NCBI RefSeq assembly: GCF_014898055.3 | Contig: NW_023603184.1 | Coordinates: forward strand, 119,278,615-119,342,614 | Reading direction: 5' to 3' | Source: Talpa occidentalis | Lineage: Eukaryota > Chordata > Mammalia > Eulipotyphla > Talpidae | Length of the DNA: 64,000 bases | Part shown: positions 54,618 through 64,000 of the stretch, piece after piece | Layout: every line of letters begins with the position of its first letter | Numbering within the stretch: position 1 is the first letter of the stretch | Notes under the pieces: model-generated | The model's database searches: none | Told to the model about the DNA's origin: nothing | What the model saw: only the letters and a program-made list of their open reading frames with translations | Translations under genes and position numbers: made by a program

Positions 54618-56105
54618 CAAAAAAAAACATTTATTTGTCAGAAAGACACATTCTGATTGGTCTCAAATAGAAAACTGTATTGCCATAGTGCAAAAAACAT
54701 TTTTTAATTATGAAAATGATAATAAATCTTTATTGGGCTTTCTTACTAATATGTATGGCACTACATATTTAACTGTTTCCACTATGAGAGTCTAGAATTT
54801 TATTTTATTATTTTTTTGAGATTCTAGAATTTTAAAACTTCAAAGCAGTTGTTTAATATCATTTCACAGAAAAGGACTAGACTGAAAATTGAGTCTCCTC
54901 ACTCCCAGCCCTGTGTTCTTTCCACCGTGAAAAAATATGCCCTTCTTTAACTATGCTAGTTTTAATTCCCTGCCTGAAGGAGAAGAATCTCTTCCTTCTT
55001 TCTTCCTCTCTGCCAAATTCCTATTGATTGGTTGGTGATGAGTTAGTAAAAGCTTGATGAGAATGCCATCTAGGCCTTCAGTGTCAAGATCAAGGGAAGC
55101 TTATAAAGAGATGCCTTTCATCTTTTCCTAAAGTCAGTGCCTTAGGTAATCACTTCTTGTCCAGAGGCGATGAGTCCCCCAGATGAGATGCCGTGACTCA
55201 GGGAACTCTGGCCCCAGCTTTGTCAGCTCATTAAGGATACGGTCTACCACAAAGTGACTTTTGAACACACTAAGTAGGAAGAATCAAATGGTTTCTGCAG
55301 TGACAGGGTCAGCTGGATCAGAGTCTGAGCCTTGAAATAAATCAGATACTGAAGAAGTAAACAACAAAAGAAGCTGAAGACAGATTGGATATAGACATGG
55401 AGCTTTTATCTGTCAGCCAGCCAGCCGCCAGCTTTCTCCTGTGCAGACATGGTGTTTCTGTGGTGCCATGTTATCACATCGTGGGTAACATACCCACCTC
55501 ACTTGCTGGTCTGTGAGTGCTTGGAAAACAAGTACTCTGTCATGATCTTTGTTTTCTCTTTTATCTATCACAATAATGACACAGCCATTTAAACACTACA
55601 TTTTGGCCATAACAGTGACTATGGTGATTATGGTTATAAATATATATAACTGAACTTTCTCTTTCATATTTGATTTAAGAATGGTATTTTCCTACAGAAA
55701 ATAGAAAGTGAAAATTTGGTCCTATATATCTAAACCCCAAATTCTGTAGCCTCATCATGTAACTATAAGGCATTCTGTATAGCCCAGAAAAGTTAGAAAA
55801 ATAAAATTTAATAAGAAAAATTTAATTAGTTTTTCCCTACACTTTTTAATACAAACAGATAGATGAGTTTGGGAATGTGTATTACTTTTAATCTAAAACT
55901 CATCCACCTCCCTGAAATCTTCTATTTTTGAAGATCATTAGCACAAAATAATCACTTGAGAGACCATGCTGAATGAATACCAGCACTATTTATATTGATG
56001 TTATGATTGATAAATCGTTTCTAGAAATAGGCTATTATTTGTATATGTAGGTTATTATTTACATATAAGTTTTGTTTATAAATATAGGTTATAAACATGG
56101 CTAGA
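54618..56105. other. Non-coding interval, nothing recognised
   Basis: About 1.5 kb of AT-rich DNA with no gene or firm repeat. Confidence 0.45.
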
Positions 56106-56109
56106 CATG

Positions 56110-56260
56110 GAGAGATTGAGTTTAAAAATTAGGAATCAAGGTTTTTAGATTCAATTTCAACTCTACCACATACTGTGACCTTGAGCAAATTAGTTAACCT
56201 CCTGGTGACTTAATTTATACATCCACAGAAAAGTAAATTACCACCTACATTATTTACAGA
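56110..56260 (+). repeat. MIR-type SINE remnant
   Basis: CTCTACCACATACTGTGACC, TTGAGCAAATTAGTTAACCT and CCTGGTGACTTAATTTATAC are the MIR core in order. Confidence 0.7.
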
Positions 56261-57475
56261 GAGGATGAGGATTTACTTAACGTAGTAATTAGTAGGACTC
56301 TATCATTTTGGTTAAATTCTAGCTCAGCTGGAAATCTACACAGATTTAATTTATGGGAATTCTTAATGTTGAAATAACTACTAATGCACTTAAAAAAATA
56401 AAAAGAAGAAATTATCCAACTGCAAAATTGGCAAAATGTTTCCCTTGGGCTAGACAAATGAGTTTACTTTGTTGATGCCAACCAGTTCACTAGATTAGAC
56501 AACAGGACTAGAGAGTTCAAGGTCATAGAAATAGCTCCCATATTGCTCAGATACTTTCATATTAAAAAAATAATAATAATAAAATAATCTGTCTGAGCCA
56601 TGACTTCAACTGCATCCCTGACCACATTTAATCTTCTGCCTTATATTATATGACCTAGATCACCAAAGAATCTGGTCTAAGATTAGGGATCCACCTCTGT
56701 CACCACTAATGAAATAAATAATAAAAGATCCAAATTTTCCTATTTGTATAGATCAGTAAGAGTACTTTAATTTCATTACTGGACTACAAGAATATACAGG
56801 TTTTTGCCTGTTTTCTTCATTATCATAGCTCTTATTCCTAGAACAATGTTGGTATATAATAAACAAGAGGTATCTAGTGAATGAATGAATGAATGAATTA
56901 CTCTCAATTAGGAATTTGGAGCTCTGTTTCTTGCCAAGTATGAAAGAGAAATTTCAGTTGTATATTCACTACCATTATCACCATGTTATCACCAAAATGT
57001 AGTATTTAAATGACTGTGCCATTATTGTGATAGATAAAAGAGAAACCAAACAAATTATCCACAAGCAAATTATGAAAAAGCTCTTTTCTTGGTTTATTAT
57101 GTTACCTATTGTGGTCAAACTGCATTTAAAATACATAGAGATTAACAATATAAGAACAACCCCAAAGCATCTCTTTTCATGATACCTACTATATAACAGT
57201 TTGTCCTACTATATAACAGTGACCACATATAACAGTTTGTCCAAAACCTTCCCAATTTACACCGTCAGATTGACAAAATTACTAATTATAACTTCTTTCT
57301 CCCTGCTTGAAGTCCTGCTTGAGACAAAAAAAAAAAAAAAATACAGTTGCTTAACTTTACCTACTGACCATCTAAATACCAGGAAATAGAGAACCTAACT
57401 CCCCTTTACAAGTTGATTTTCTCTAAATAAAGATAAAATGTAATCTGGACCAAATCCATTAAAATCTCTAATAAT
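56261..57475. other. Non-coding interval, minor simple repeats
   Basis: (GAAT)n lies at 56878-56898. A short imperfect duplication (CTACTATATAACAGT units) lies at 57187-57240. No gene. Confidence 0.45.
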
Positions 57476-57488
57476 AAAGACCAGAATG

Positions 57489-58065
57489 TGCAAACTAGTA
57501 CAACCACTATGGAGAGTTGTGTGGTGATTTCTTGACCTACTAAACATAGAGCTTCCATATGATCCAGCAATTCCACTCCTAGGTATTTATCCAAAGGACA
57601 CAGAAACATCAATTCCAAAGAGCACCTGCACCCCTATGTTTATAGCAGCACTGTTTACAATAGCTAAGCGTTGGAAACAACCCAAATGCCCAAAAATAGA
57701 TGACTGGATCAAGAAGATGTGGTACATATACACCATGGAAAATTACTCAGCATTCAAAAAAGAGAAACACATGCAATTTGCAGCAACATGGATGGCGCTG
57801 GAAGGGATCATGCTCAGTGAAATAAGCCAGAAAGAAAAAGAAAAATACCAGATGGTCTCACTCGTAGCAGGAATCTAGAAAATTTAAATTTAAATAAATT
57901 TAAAAAGAATAACTATAAGAAAGAAAATATCAAAATCAACAAATAACTATGAACCAGAGACACTCTATGGGGGCTGGGGTGCGGGGAAAGGGGGGTTTGG
58001 GGTAAAAATAAGGGGGTTGTAATTGTATGGGGAATATAAAAATAAAATTTAAATTAAAAAAAAAA
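57489..58065 (+). mobile_element. 5'-truncated L1 LINE with TSD
   Basis: The L1 is closely related to the 8566 copy but truncated further 5'. Flanks AAAGACCAGAATG (57476-57488) and GAAGGCCAGAATG (58066-58078) are a near-perfect TSD. The ORF2 C-terminus is in frame except for a TGA at 57525-57527 (Trp to stop), then open to the normal stop before AATTTAAA. The 3' UTR has the G-rich block and ends GGGGAATATAAAAATAAAAT plus an A-run. Confidence 0.93.
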
Positions 58066-58089
58066 GAAGGCCAGAATGAACTATAATAC

Positions 58090-58435
58090 AGTGAAGAAAC
58101 TGTTAACTAAAAGTAACATACTTGATATATAGTCTGTTATATATCTCCAAGCTCCAGTACAGCTCCAAGTCACAGAAATCTGCCATCAGCCAAGTAAGGA
58201 ACCACTTTGGAACTAGATCATCCAACTCAAGTTAGTAGCCATTGGATGATGCAGCTTTCACTGACATCTTGAATTCTACCACATCAGAGAAACTTTGCCA
58301 GAATCACCCAATTAAGATGCTTTGAATGCTTTTCTGGTGTTTGGAATCTTGAATTGATAAAAGTTTGTAGTTTTAAGCTGCTAAATTTTGGGGGTAACTA
58401 GTTGTAAAATAATATTGAACTAAAACAGTGATCCA
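58090..58435 (+). mobile_element. MaLR LTR 3' part (MLT1-type)
   Basis: CATCTTGAATTCTACCACAT, CAGAGAAACTTTGCCAGAAT, CACCCAATTAAGATGCTTTG, TAAGCTGCTAAATTTTGGGG, GTAACTAGTTGTAAAATAAT and ATTGAACTAAAACAG parallel an MLT1-type LTR to its end. Confidence 0.6.
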
Positions 58436-58850
58436 TTTGAATAAAAAAGTGAACAGCCTAAAAGAAGTGAGGTGCGATTGGGTGAATGGCTGATACCAGA
58501 AGCTAAATATGAGAAAAAAGTCTAATTAGTCTAGATGGCTGAAGACTCTGTCCTTTAGGAGTGAAATTCAACTAGAAGCTGAGGAGCCTTTTTACAAAAT
58601 CCCACTATCCTTCTATAAGAGATACATTCTGAAGCCTTTACAAGTGAAATGACATGATGTCTAGGATTTGCTTTAAAATATTCCAGGAAAAAAAAAAAAA
58701 AACTGGGGAGTAGTGGGTAGATGAGATAAGATATCAAAATGCTGATAATGGCTGAAAATGGATAATGGATACAGCCATATGTATGGGGGGAGCTTACTGT
58801 TCAATCTTCTCTACTTTTGTGTGTGTTCAAAAATTCCCTAGTATGATGCT
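58436..58850. other. Non-coding interval, nothing recognised
   Basis: No gene. A-run at 58686-58702. Confidence 0.4.
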
Positions 58851-58870
58851 TTAAAATATATATATAAAGG

Positions 58871-59172
58871 GGGCCTCCCCGGTGGTGCAGTGGTTGAGCG
58901 CTGGGTTGTGAAGCTGCCCACGGCCTCTGCTGTGCCGGTTCCATCCCCGGCTGCTCCCTGGCCACCGGAGGAGGGTCCCACATGGCGCGCAGACCTCTCC
59001 TGCCGCCCACCACTCCCCTCAGCAGTGTACTTCGGTCCTTCTGCCTGCTCTGCTCCCCGCTCTGGCTCTGGTGAATTCTCTCACCCTCTCGCGCTTCTGA
59101 CTGTACCCAGTGCATGTATAAACCAAACAAACAAATAAAATAAATAAATAAAACATGCCTCTATAAAAAAAT
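58871..59172 (+). mobile_element. tRNA-derived SINE, third subfamily with inserted block
   Basis: Same extra block as the 42521 copy (GCTGCTCCCTGGCCACCGGA) and the same variant tail (CAGTGCATGTATAAACC, ACATGCCTCTATA). Flanked by AAAATATATATA-TAAAG on the left and a similar A/T repeat on the right. The TSD is likely but lies in low-complexity sequence. Confidence 0.93.
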
Positions 59173-59500
59173 AAAAATATATATAAAGATTATATAATTA
59201 AATTCTTTTTTAATATTTTATATAATTCTTACATCATTTTTCATTTTTTCACAATATAATTAAACTCTTCTTTAATACACTATAGCAAATATTCCTTTAT
59301 TTAACTAAAAAAATTTATTTTTTGAAACACAATTTTAGAACCTTAAATTATAAAAATAATGTTTCTGAACTTCATCCACCAGAATGGGTGAATTAGTTGG
59401 GGGATTTGTCATGTTCACTTCTTTACTACCCTTAACACCACCACCCATAAAACAGTGGGAAGAACTATATATGTTGATCTTACAATCTGAGCTATGAAGG
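59173..59500. other. Non-coding interval, AT-rich
   Basis: No gene or firm repeat was seen. Confidence 0.4.
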
Positions 59501-60230
59501 ATATTCTGGGTTGAACTGTGTCTACCCCAAAAGACAGGCTCAAGGCATAGACCCTGGAAGCTATCAGTGTCACCTTATTTTAATACAGTCTCTGTGATAT
59601 AATCAAGTTAGGATGAGGTCATACTAGACTAAGGTATACTTATAGAAAGAGGAAAATTTAGACACACAGAAGTCCTTGTGATGAAGAGGGCAGAGGTTAG
59701 AAGATAAAGCTATAAGCCAAAGATTGCTAAGACTTGTCAGCAATCGGGGCCTCCCTGGTGGCCCAAAGGGTTAAGCACAGCACTGTGAATCTGTCTGCAG
59801 CCTCTGAAGCACAAGTTTGATCCCTCAACCTGACAGGGAGCTACCCACTTGGTGCAGCAGACCTCTCCTGCCTCGGCTACTGCTCCCCTCAACAGTGTAT
59901 TTCAGTGAATCTGCCTGTTCTGCTCCCCACTCTGTCTCTGGTGAATCCTCTCACACCCCTCCCACCCCACACCTCTGGCCTGTACCCCAGTTCTTGTATG
60001 CATAAATAAATAAATCTTTAAAAATAAATAAAGTATTTAAAAAAAAAAGACTTGTCAACAATCACCAAAAGACAGGCAAGAGGGAGTTTTTTCTCAGATC
60101 CTTCAGAAGGAACCCCTCACAGACACCTAGAATTTAGACTACTAGCTTCCAAAACTATGAGAGAATAAATCTGTTGTTTATGGCAAAGAGTTTGTGGTAC
60201 CTTGCATCAGCTGGCCTGAAAAACTAAAAC
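59501..60230 (+). mobile_element. MaLR (MLT1-type) LTR split by a SINE
   Basis: The 5' piece to 59747 has GGGTTGAACTGTGTCTACCC, GTCACCTTATTTTAATACAG and GATGAGGTCATACTAGAC. The 3' piece from 60049 has CCTTCAGAAGGAACCCCTCA, AATTTAGACTACTAGCTTCC, GAGAGAATAAATCTGTTGTT and GAGTTTGTGGTACCTTG. The SINE at 59748 separates them. Confidence 0.78.
59748..60048 (+). mobile_element. tRNA-derived SINE, inserted in the MLT1-type LTR
   Basis: GGGGCCTCCCTGGTGGCCCA start. TSD GACTTGTCAGCAATC (59733-59747) and GACTTGTCAACAATC (60049-60063), one mismatch. The tail is extended by AAATAAATAAAGTATTTAAA after TCTTT, as in a second round of tailing. Confidence 0.94.
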
Positions 60231-60907
60231 CAGGATCATGAAAGCAATTTCCTGTTCTCTGTGTCCTCTTCCCACAAATGAGCTTAGAAATGCCTACCTT
60301 GGCTATGTGAAAGTACAGAGAATTTGTGTTTTTTTTAATAAACAGCTCACTGCTAATAAACCATCAAAGGACCAGGTCAATATCTCACCCGAGGCTACTT
60401 ACCACTGTCTGTCACATACCACTATTCACTGTCTTCATTGTTCTGAGAATAGGATGTGGCTTACCTCAACTTCTCCCCTTCTTAGAACCAGCATATAATA
60501 TGTGTTTTTTAAGCATTTTACTGTTGCTCTTGCAGAGAAATTGGGCTTTGAAAATGATCATAAAGGATTTAAACAGTATAGAAACCTTCAAAATATACAA
60601 GTAATGTATGTGGTCATATTGAGAAATTACTGAAATTTTGGCCTATGATTATCACATGGTAATTGCCCAGGATGGATGAGTATTATCATTCTAGAATTAT
60701 TTCATGAACCACTTCTGAATTTGGGGATTGAGAATAGAATGAAAGATCGAGTCTTCTTTAGAGATTGTGCTTCAGAAGGGATAAAAAATACTGAGGCAAG
60801 AGAAATAGGTGTGAAGATTAAAAAGTATTATTTCCTACTGAGGTAGTATAAGTTGGTTGTTATAAACAATTTCCAGAATAAAGTCATCTTGTATTGGAGC
60901 TTCAAAA
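60231..60907. other. Non-coding interval, nothing recognised
   Basis: Overlapping ORFs at 60238-60604 show no recognisable domain or splice context. Confidence 0.4.
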
Positions 60908-60920
60908 ATGCAAAAGTAGG

Positions 60921-61142
60921 AGGGGTGCAAAGTGACACAGGTGTCAAAGTCTCAGAGCTATCAAGCTAACCCACGTGGCAAAACAGACCTCTCTGTCTTA
61001 CATGCTGCTCCCCTAGACAGTGTATTTCAGTAGATCTGCCTGTTCTGCTCCCCACTCTCTGGTGAATCCTCTCATGCCCGTCACCTCTGGCCTACACCCC
61101 AGTTCTTGTATGCATAAATAAATAAAAATAAATCTTAAAAAA
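60921..61142 (+). mobile_element. tRNA-derived SINE with 5' and internal deletions
   Basis: TSD ATGCAAAAGTAGG (60908-60920) and ATGCAAAGTAGG (61143-61154). The 5' end is altered (AGGGGTGCAAAGTGACAC) and the segment with the B box is deleted between TATCAAGCTA and ACCCACGTGG. Confidence 0.9.
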
Positions 61143-61154
61143 ATGCAAAGTAGG

Positions 61155-61930
61155 AAATGGCATTCCAGCGTGACCAAGGGGAAAGAGAGGGCTAGAGAAA
61201 TAGAGAAAAGAGATAGGTACATACAAATTTGGGAGAGCTGAGAGTAATATTGTGGATACAGCAGCATCAAATAAAATTGAAAGCAAGTAATAAAACAAGT
61301 CTAAGGAAGAATATGTGGAAAGGAATATTATGATAACAAAAGAAAAGCTAGTTCAGAACATCTTTCCATAAATTCCTATGGGTTTTTTTATAAGTAGTTT
61401 TTGTGTATGGTCCCAAACTTCATAGTTCATAATTCAAAGAAGAGAAGGTTAACAGTTAAGAGACTCACAATTTCCTAAGGTAAAATGAATTATTTCCCCA
61501 AGAGAATAAGAATATTATTACTGTAATGCCAAAGTATAGATGTAGTAGCAGCAGAAAAGATGAAGAGGGAATAGAAATGAAATAAAAATGATAAGGCAGT
61601 GGAATAAAGTGGACTTCATGACTAGTCAGATGTGCAGGATCAGGGACAGAAGAACCTAGGCTAGTTCCCAGTTTTTTTGCCCTAGTGACAATGAGAATAG
61701 AGACACCATTAACGAAGGTGGAGAAAAAGACAAAAAAGATCCTAAATTCAGTTGTGGGGATACTAAGAGTTGAATGTCCTGGGAGGAAATACTGCTGAAT
61801 TTATCTAGTGAGCAACTGAGACCACAGGTAGAGATAACAAATAAATGAGCTTATAGGTAGAAAACTGAAGTCGAAGAACTAGATTAGCTCATTCAGATGG
61901 GTTTGTAGCATAGGAAAAAAAAAGGCAGGT
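61155..61930. other. Non-coding interval, nothing recognised
   Basis: A-rich DNA without gene or firm repeat. Confidence 0.4.
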
Positions 61931-61934
61931 AATG

Positions 61935-62130
61935 GAGTGACTAAGAACATAAACTCTACACCCAGAATGCAGGGTTTAAATCATAGCTCCGATTCTTATG
62001 AGTTAGGGGACTTGGGCAAATTCACCTAATTTCTCTTTCAGTTTCCTCAAATGTGAAATGTAAAAATTAAATGAGATATTTGGTGTGAAGTTCATAGAAG
62101 AGAGCTGATATAGTAAATATTTAATGATAT
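61935..62130 (+). repeat. MIR-type SINE
   Basis: AATCATAGCTCCGATTCTTA, GACTTGGGCAAATTCACCTA, ATTTCTCTTTCAGTTTCCTC and AAATTAAATGAGATATTTGG follow MIR core and 3' text in order. Confidence 0.75.
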
Positions 62131-62449
62131 TTAGAAGGTGGAAATGGGAAAAGGAGAAACAGAGACAGAGAGAGAACAAGCACAGGCCCCTTCAAGAAAG
62201 TCAGGACAGGAGCCAGCAGAAATGACGCCAAGCAGAAGTGAAGAACACAAGAATTTCAAGGTGATGGGCATATTCAGAAACAGAATCTTCAGAAATTTCA
62301 AAATATAAAAATCAATGAACACTTGGGTCAGCAGGAAGCTCTCAGTGCAGCAAAGCCACAGAAGCAGGGAGAGCAGGGACAGGCCAGGAAAAACCCTCCT
62401 CACTAGCCTTCTGATATAACTTTATATATCTGGTGGCTTTATATATAAC
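62131..62449. other. Non-coding interval, nothing recognised
   Basis: The minus-strand 90-codon ORF at 62131-62403 is hydrophobic but has no recognisable family or splice context. Confidence 0.35.
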
Positions 62450-62450
62450 A

Positions 62451-62710
62451 CCTGGTGGCTCAAGGGGGTAAGTCTCAGTGCTATCAAGCTATCAGCAGCC
62501 ACTGTAGCATGAGTTCGATGCCCAGCCAGGGAGCTACCCACATGGCACAGCAGACCTCTCCTGTCTTGCCCGCTGTTCCCCGCAGCAGTATATTTCAGTC
62601 AGTCTGCCTATTCTGTTCCCCACTGTCTCTGGTGAATCCTCTCACCCCCCATACGTCTGGCCTGTACCCCAGCTCTCATATGCACAAATAAATAAATCTT
62701 TAAAAAAAAA
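62451..62710 (+). mobile_element. tRNA-derived SINE, 5' end altered
   Basis: Begins CCTGGTGGCTCAAGGGGGTA, lacking the leading GGGCCTC. The 20 bp upstream repeat the words CTGGTGGCT and TTTATATAT, a small duplication at the 5' junction. Tail AAATAAATAAATCTTT-A(9). Confidence 0.9.
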
Positions 62711-63070
62711 GAATTAGAGTTCTAACAAGCTCCAAGGTGATATTAATTCAACTGATGCAGGGACCACTTGTTGAGAACTACTGCTCCTGAGCATTGTAAA
62801 ATGGTAATACTTTACCATCCTCTGTCAAGAACTTGAAACTAAAACTAACTATATTTTAAAAAGAAAAAAGGAAGAAAAGCATGAAGTCAATCATGGTGGC
62901 AAGGATCATATAACCATATATGCTAATGGAGGATAATGATGGCATCCAGCAATCATACCACATGGTGGTAAGGCCTGCCCAGGTGGGTCACAGAAGACAG
63001 AGCAATGTTTTTGTTACATCACAGGACTCTTGTAAAAATATCCCAAAACTTCTCCAGAAATTTTATGTTT
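62711..63070. other. Non-coding interval, nothing recognised
   Basis: No gene or firm repeat was seen. Confidence 0.4.
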
Positions 63071-63340
63071 TTTAAAGATTTATTTATTTATGCATACAAG
63101 AGCTGGGCTACAGGCCAGACATATGAGGGGTGAGAGGATTCACCAGAGACAGAGTGGGGAACAGAACAGGCAGACTGACTGAAATACACTGCTGAGGGAT
63201 GCAGCAGGCGAGATAGGAGAGGTCTGCTTCACCACATGGTTTCTCCCTGGCCGGCCGGCTGTGGATCCAACTCGGGCTACAGAGGCTGAGGATTGCTTCA
63301 TAAAGCAGTGCTTAACCCCTTGCGCCCCCAGGGAGGCCCC
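63071..63340 (-). mobile_element. tRNA-derived SINE, GGGGTTAAG subfamily
   Basis: Minus-strand full-length copy: TTTATTTATTTATGCATACA tail side, TTGCGCCCCCAGGGAGGCC start side. Flanks GAAATTTTATG and GAAATTTTAAATG are a near-match TSD. Confidence 0.93.
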
Positions 63341-63486
63341 TAATTGGAAATTTTAAATGACACATGCAAGAGTTTTGAATCAGCCCTTATTAAAGACATG
63401 TTTCAATTTGAAATAGTGGACTTCCCACCTTACTCACAGTTTCATTTTTTGAGGTCAATTACCCATTGTTCAAAAATATGACTTGC

Positions 63487-63754
63487 GGGCCTCCCTGGTG
63501 GTGTAAGGGGTTAAGGCTCAGCACTATGAAGCTATCCCCAGCCACAGCCGCATGAGTTCTATCTCCAGCCAGGAAGCTGACCCACTTGGTGCAGCAGACC
63601 TTTCCTGTCTCGCCTGCTGCTTCTTCAGCAGTGTATTTCAGTCAATCCACCTGTTCTGTTCCCCACTCTGCCTCTGGTGAATCCTTCCATTACCTGCACC
63701 TCTGGCCTGTACCCTTGTTCTTGTATGCATAAATAAATATTGTTTTAAAAAATA
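63487..63754 (+). mobile_element. tRNA-derived SINE, first unit of a head-to-tail pair
   Basis: GGGCCTCCCTGGTGGTGTAA start, tail ATGCATAAATAAATATTGTT-TTAAAAAATA. No TSD follows it. The next SINE begins at once. Confidence 0.93.
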
Positions 63755-63755
63755 C

Positions 63756-64000
63756 AAGCCTCCCTGGTGGCACAAGGGGTTAAGCACAGTACTGTGAAGT
63801 TATCTGCAGCCACTGCAGCACGAGTTCTATCTTTGGGCAGCAAGGGAGATACCCACATGGAGCAGCAGACCTCTACTGTCTTGCCCACTGCTCCCTTCAG
63901 CAGTGTATTTCAGTAGATCTGCCTGTTCTGCTCCCCACTCTGTATCTGGTTAATCCACTCACCACTGCCCCCTCCACACCTCTGGTCTGTACCCTAGTTC
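63756..64000 (+). mobile_element. tRNA-derived SINE, second unit of the pair, cut by window end
   Basis: Begins AAGCCTCCCTGGTGGCACAA directly after the A-rich tail of the previous SINE and runs to the CCTAGTTC word near the 3' end, where the window stops. It probably inserted into the tail of the first copy. Confidence 0.93.

Noticed and set aside
1..64000. About 150 short ORFs as possible genes
   Set aside because: Most lie inside SINEs or L1 on one or the other strand. The recurring peptides such as SAVYFxSLPVLxPALxLVNPLT and RVREFTRDRAGNRTGRLxKY are just the SINE read in different frames.
1..64000. Regularly spaced repeats as a CRISPR-like or satellite array
   Set aside because: The repeated units are dispersed SINEs of ~270 bp in both orientations with individual TSDs and irregular spacing. 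The organism is a mammal.
3867..64000. tRNA genes at the SINE 5' ends
   Set aside because: A and B boxes are present but no copy folds as a complete tRNA with acceptor stem and anticodon. All continue into the SINE body and tail.

Overview
This window is nuclear DNA from a placental mammal, and almost all of it that can be classified is interspersed repeat. The evidence is L1 ORF2 pieces with 5' truncation and target-site duplications (TSDs), old mammal-wide repeats (MIR, L2, MER20, MER5A-like, Tigger-like, MaLR LTRs), and about 35 copies of one tRNA-derived SINE. That SINE starts GGGCCTCCCTGGTGGCGCA, has RNA polymerase III A and B boxes, and ends in an AATAAATAAATCTTT-A(n) tail. It is not Alu, B1/B2, a canonical CAN element, Bov-tA or Ves. 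A laurasiatherian host is likely. From memory of SINE families I would guess a horseshoe-bat-type lineage (Rhin-1-like SINE), but I could not check this, and other lineages with T+ SINEs such as pangolin are not excluded.

Layout. 1-0.7 kb: minus-strand L1. 3.8-4.8 kb: MaLR LTR split by a SINE and a Tigger-like element. 8.5-9.6 kb: a relatively intact 5'-truncated L1 with a perfect 15-bp TSD. 10.4-10.9 kb: hAT-like element split by L1 3' UTR. 12-13.8 kb: old L1-like sequence. 15.6-16.7 kb: an 881-bp solo ERV LTR inserted inside a SINE, with a 4-bp TSD. 18.5-22.5 kb: an LTR-like promoter cassette, L2, an unclassified block, a second copy of the ERV LTR, and a stack of two SINEs. 24-27 kb: two old L1s in opposite orientation, interrupted by SINEs. 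29.9-31.9 kb: hAT and L1 remnants. 32.1 kb: one exon-like ORF. 33-41 kb: MER5A-like, L2, MER20 and L1 pieces. 41-64 kb: SINE-dense DNA with MIRs, MaLR LTRs and one more young-looking L1.

No complete protein-coding gene, tRNA, rRNA or CRISPR array is visible. The long list of short ORFs is mostly chance reading through SINEs and L1s. The only non-repeat candidate with coding character is an exon-like segment at 32101-32326, preceded by a good splice acceptor and followed by a good donor. It would encode a short basic segment and a membrane helix, and I do not recognise it.

The most informative content is the mobile-element record. The SINE has at least three subfamilies, one with a shared insertion and an altered tail, plus a half-length form that appears to mobilise independently. 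I see no sign of an undescribed multi-gene system.
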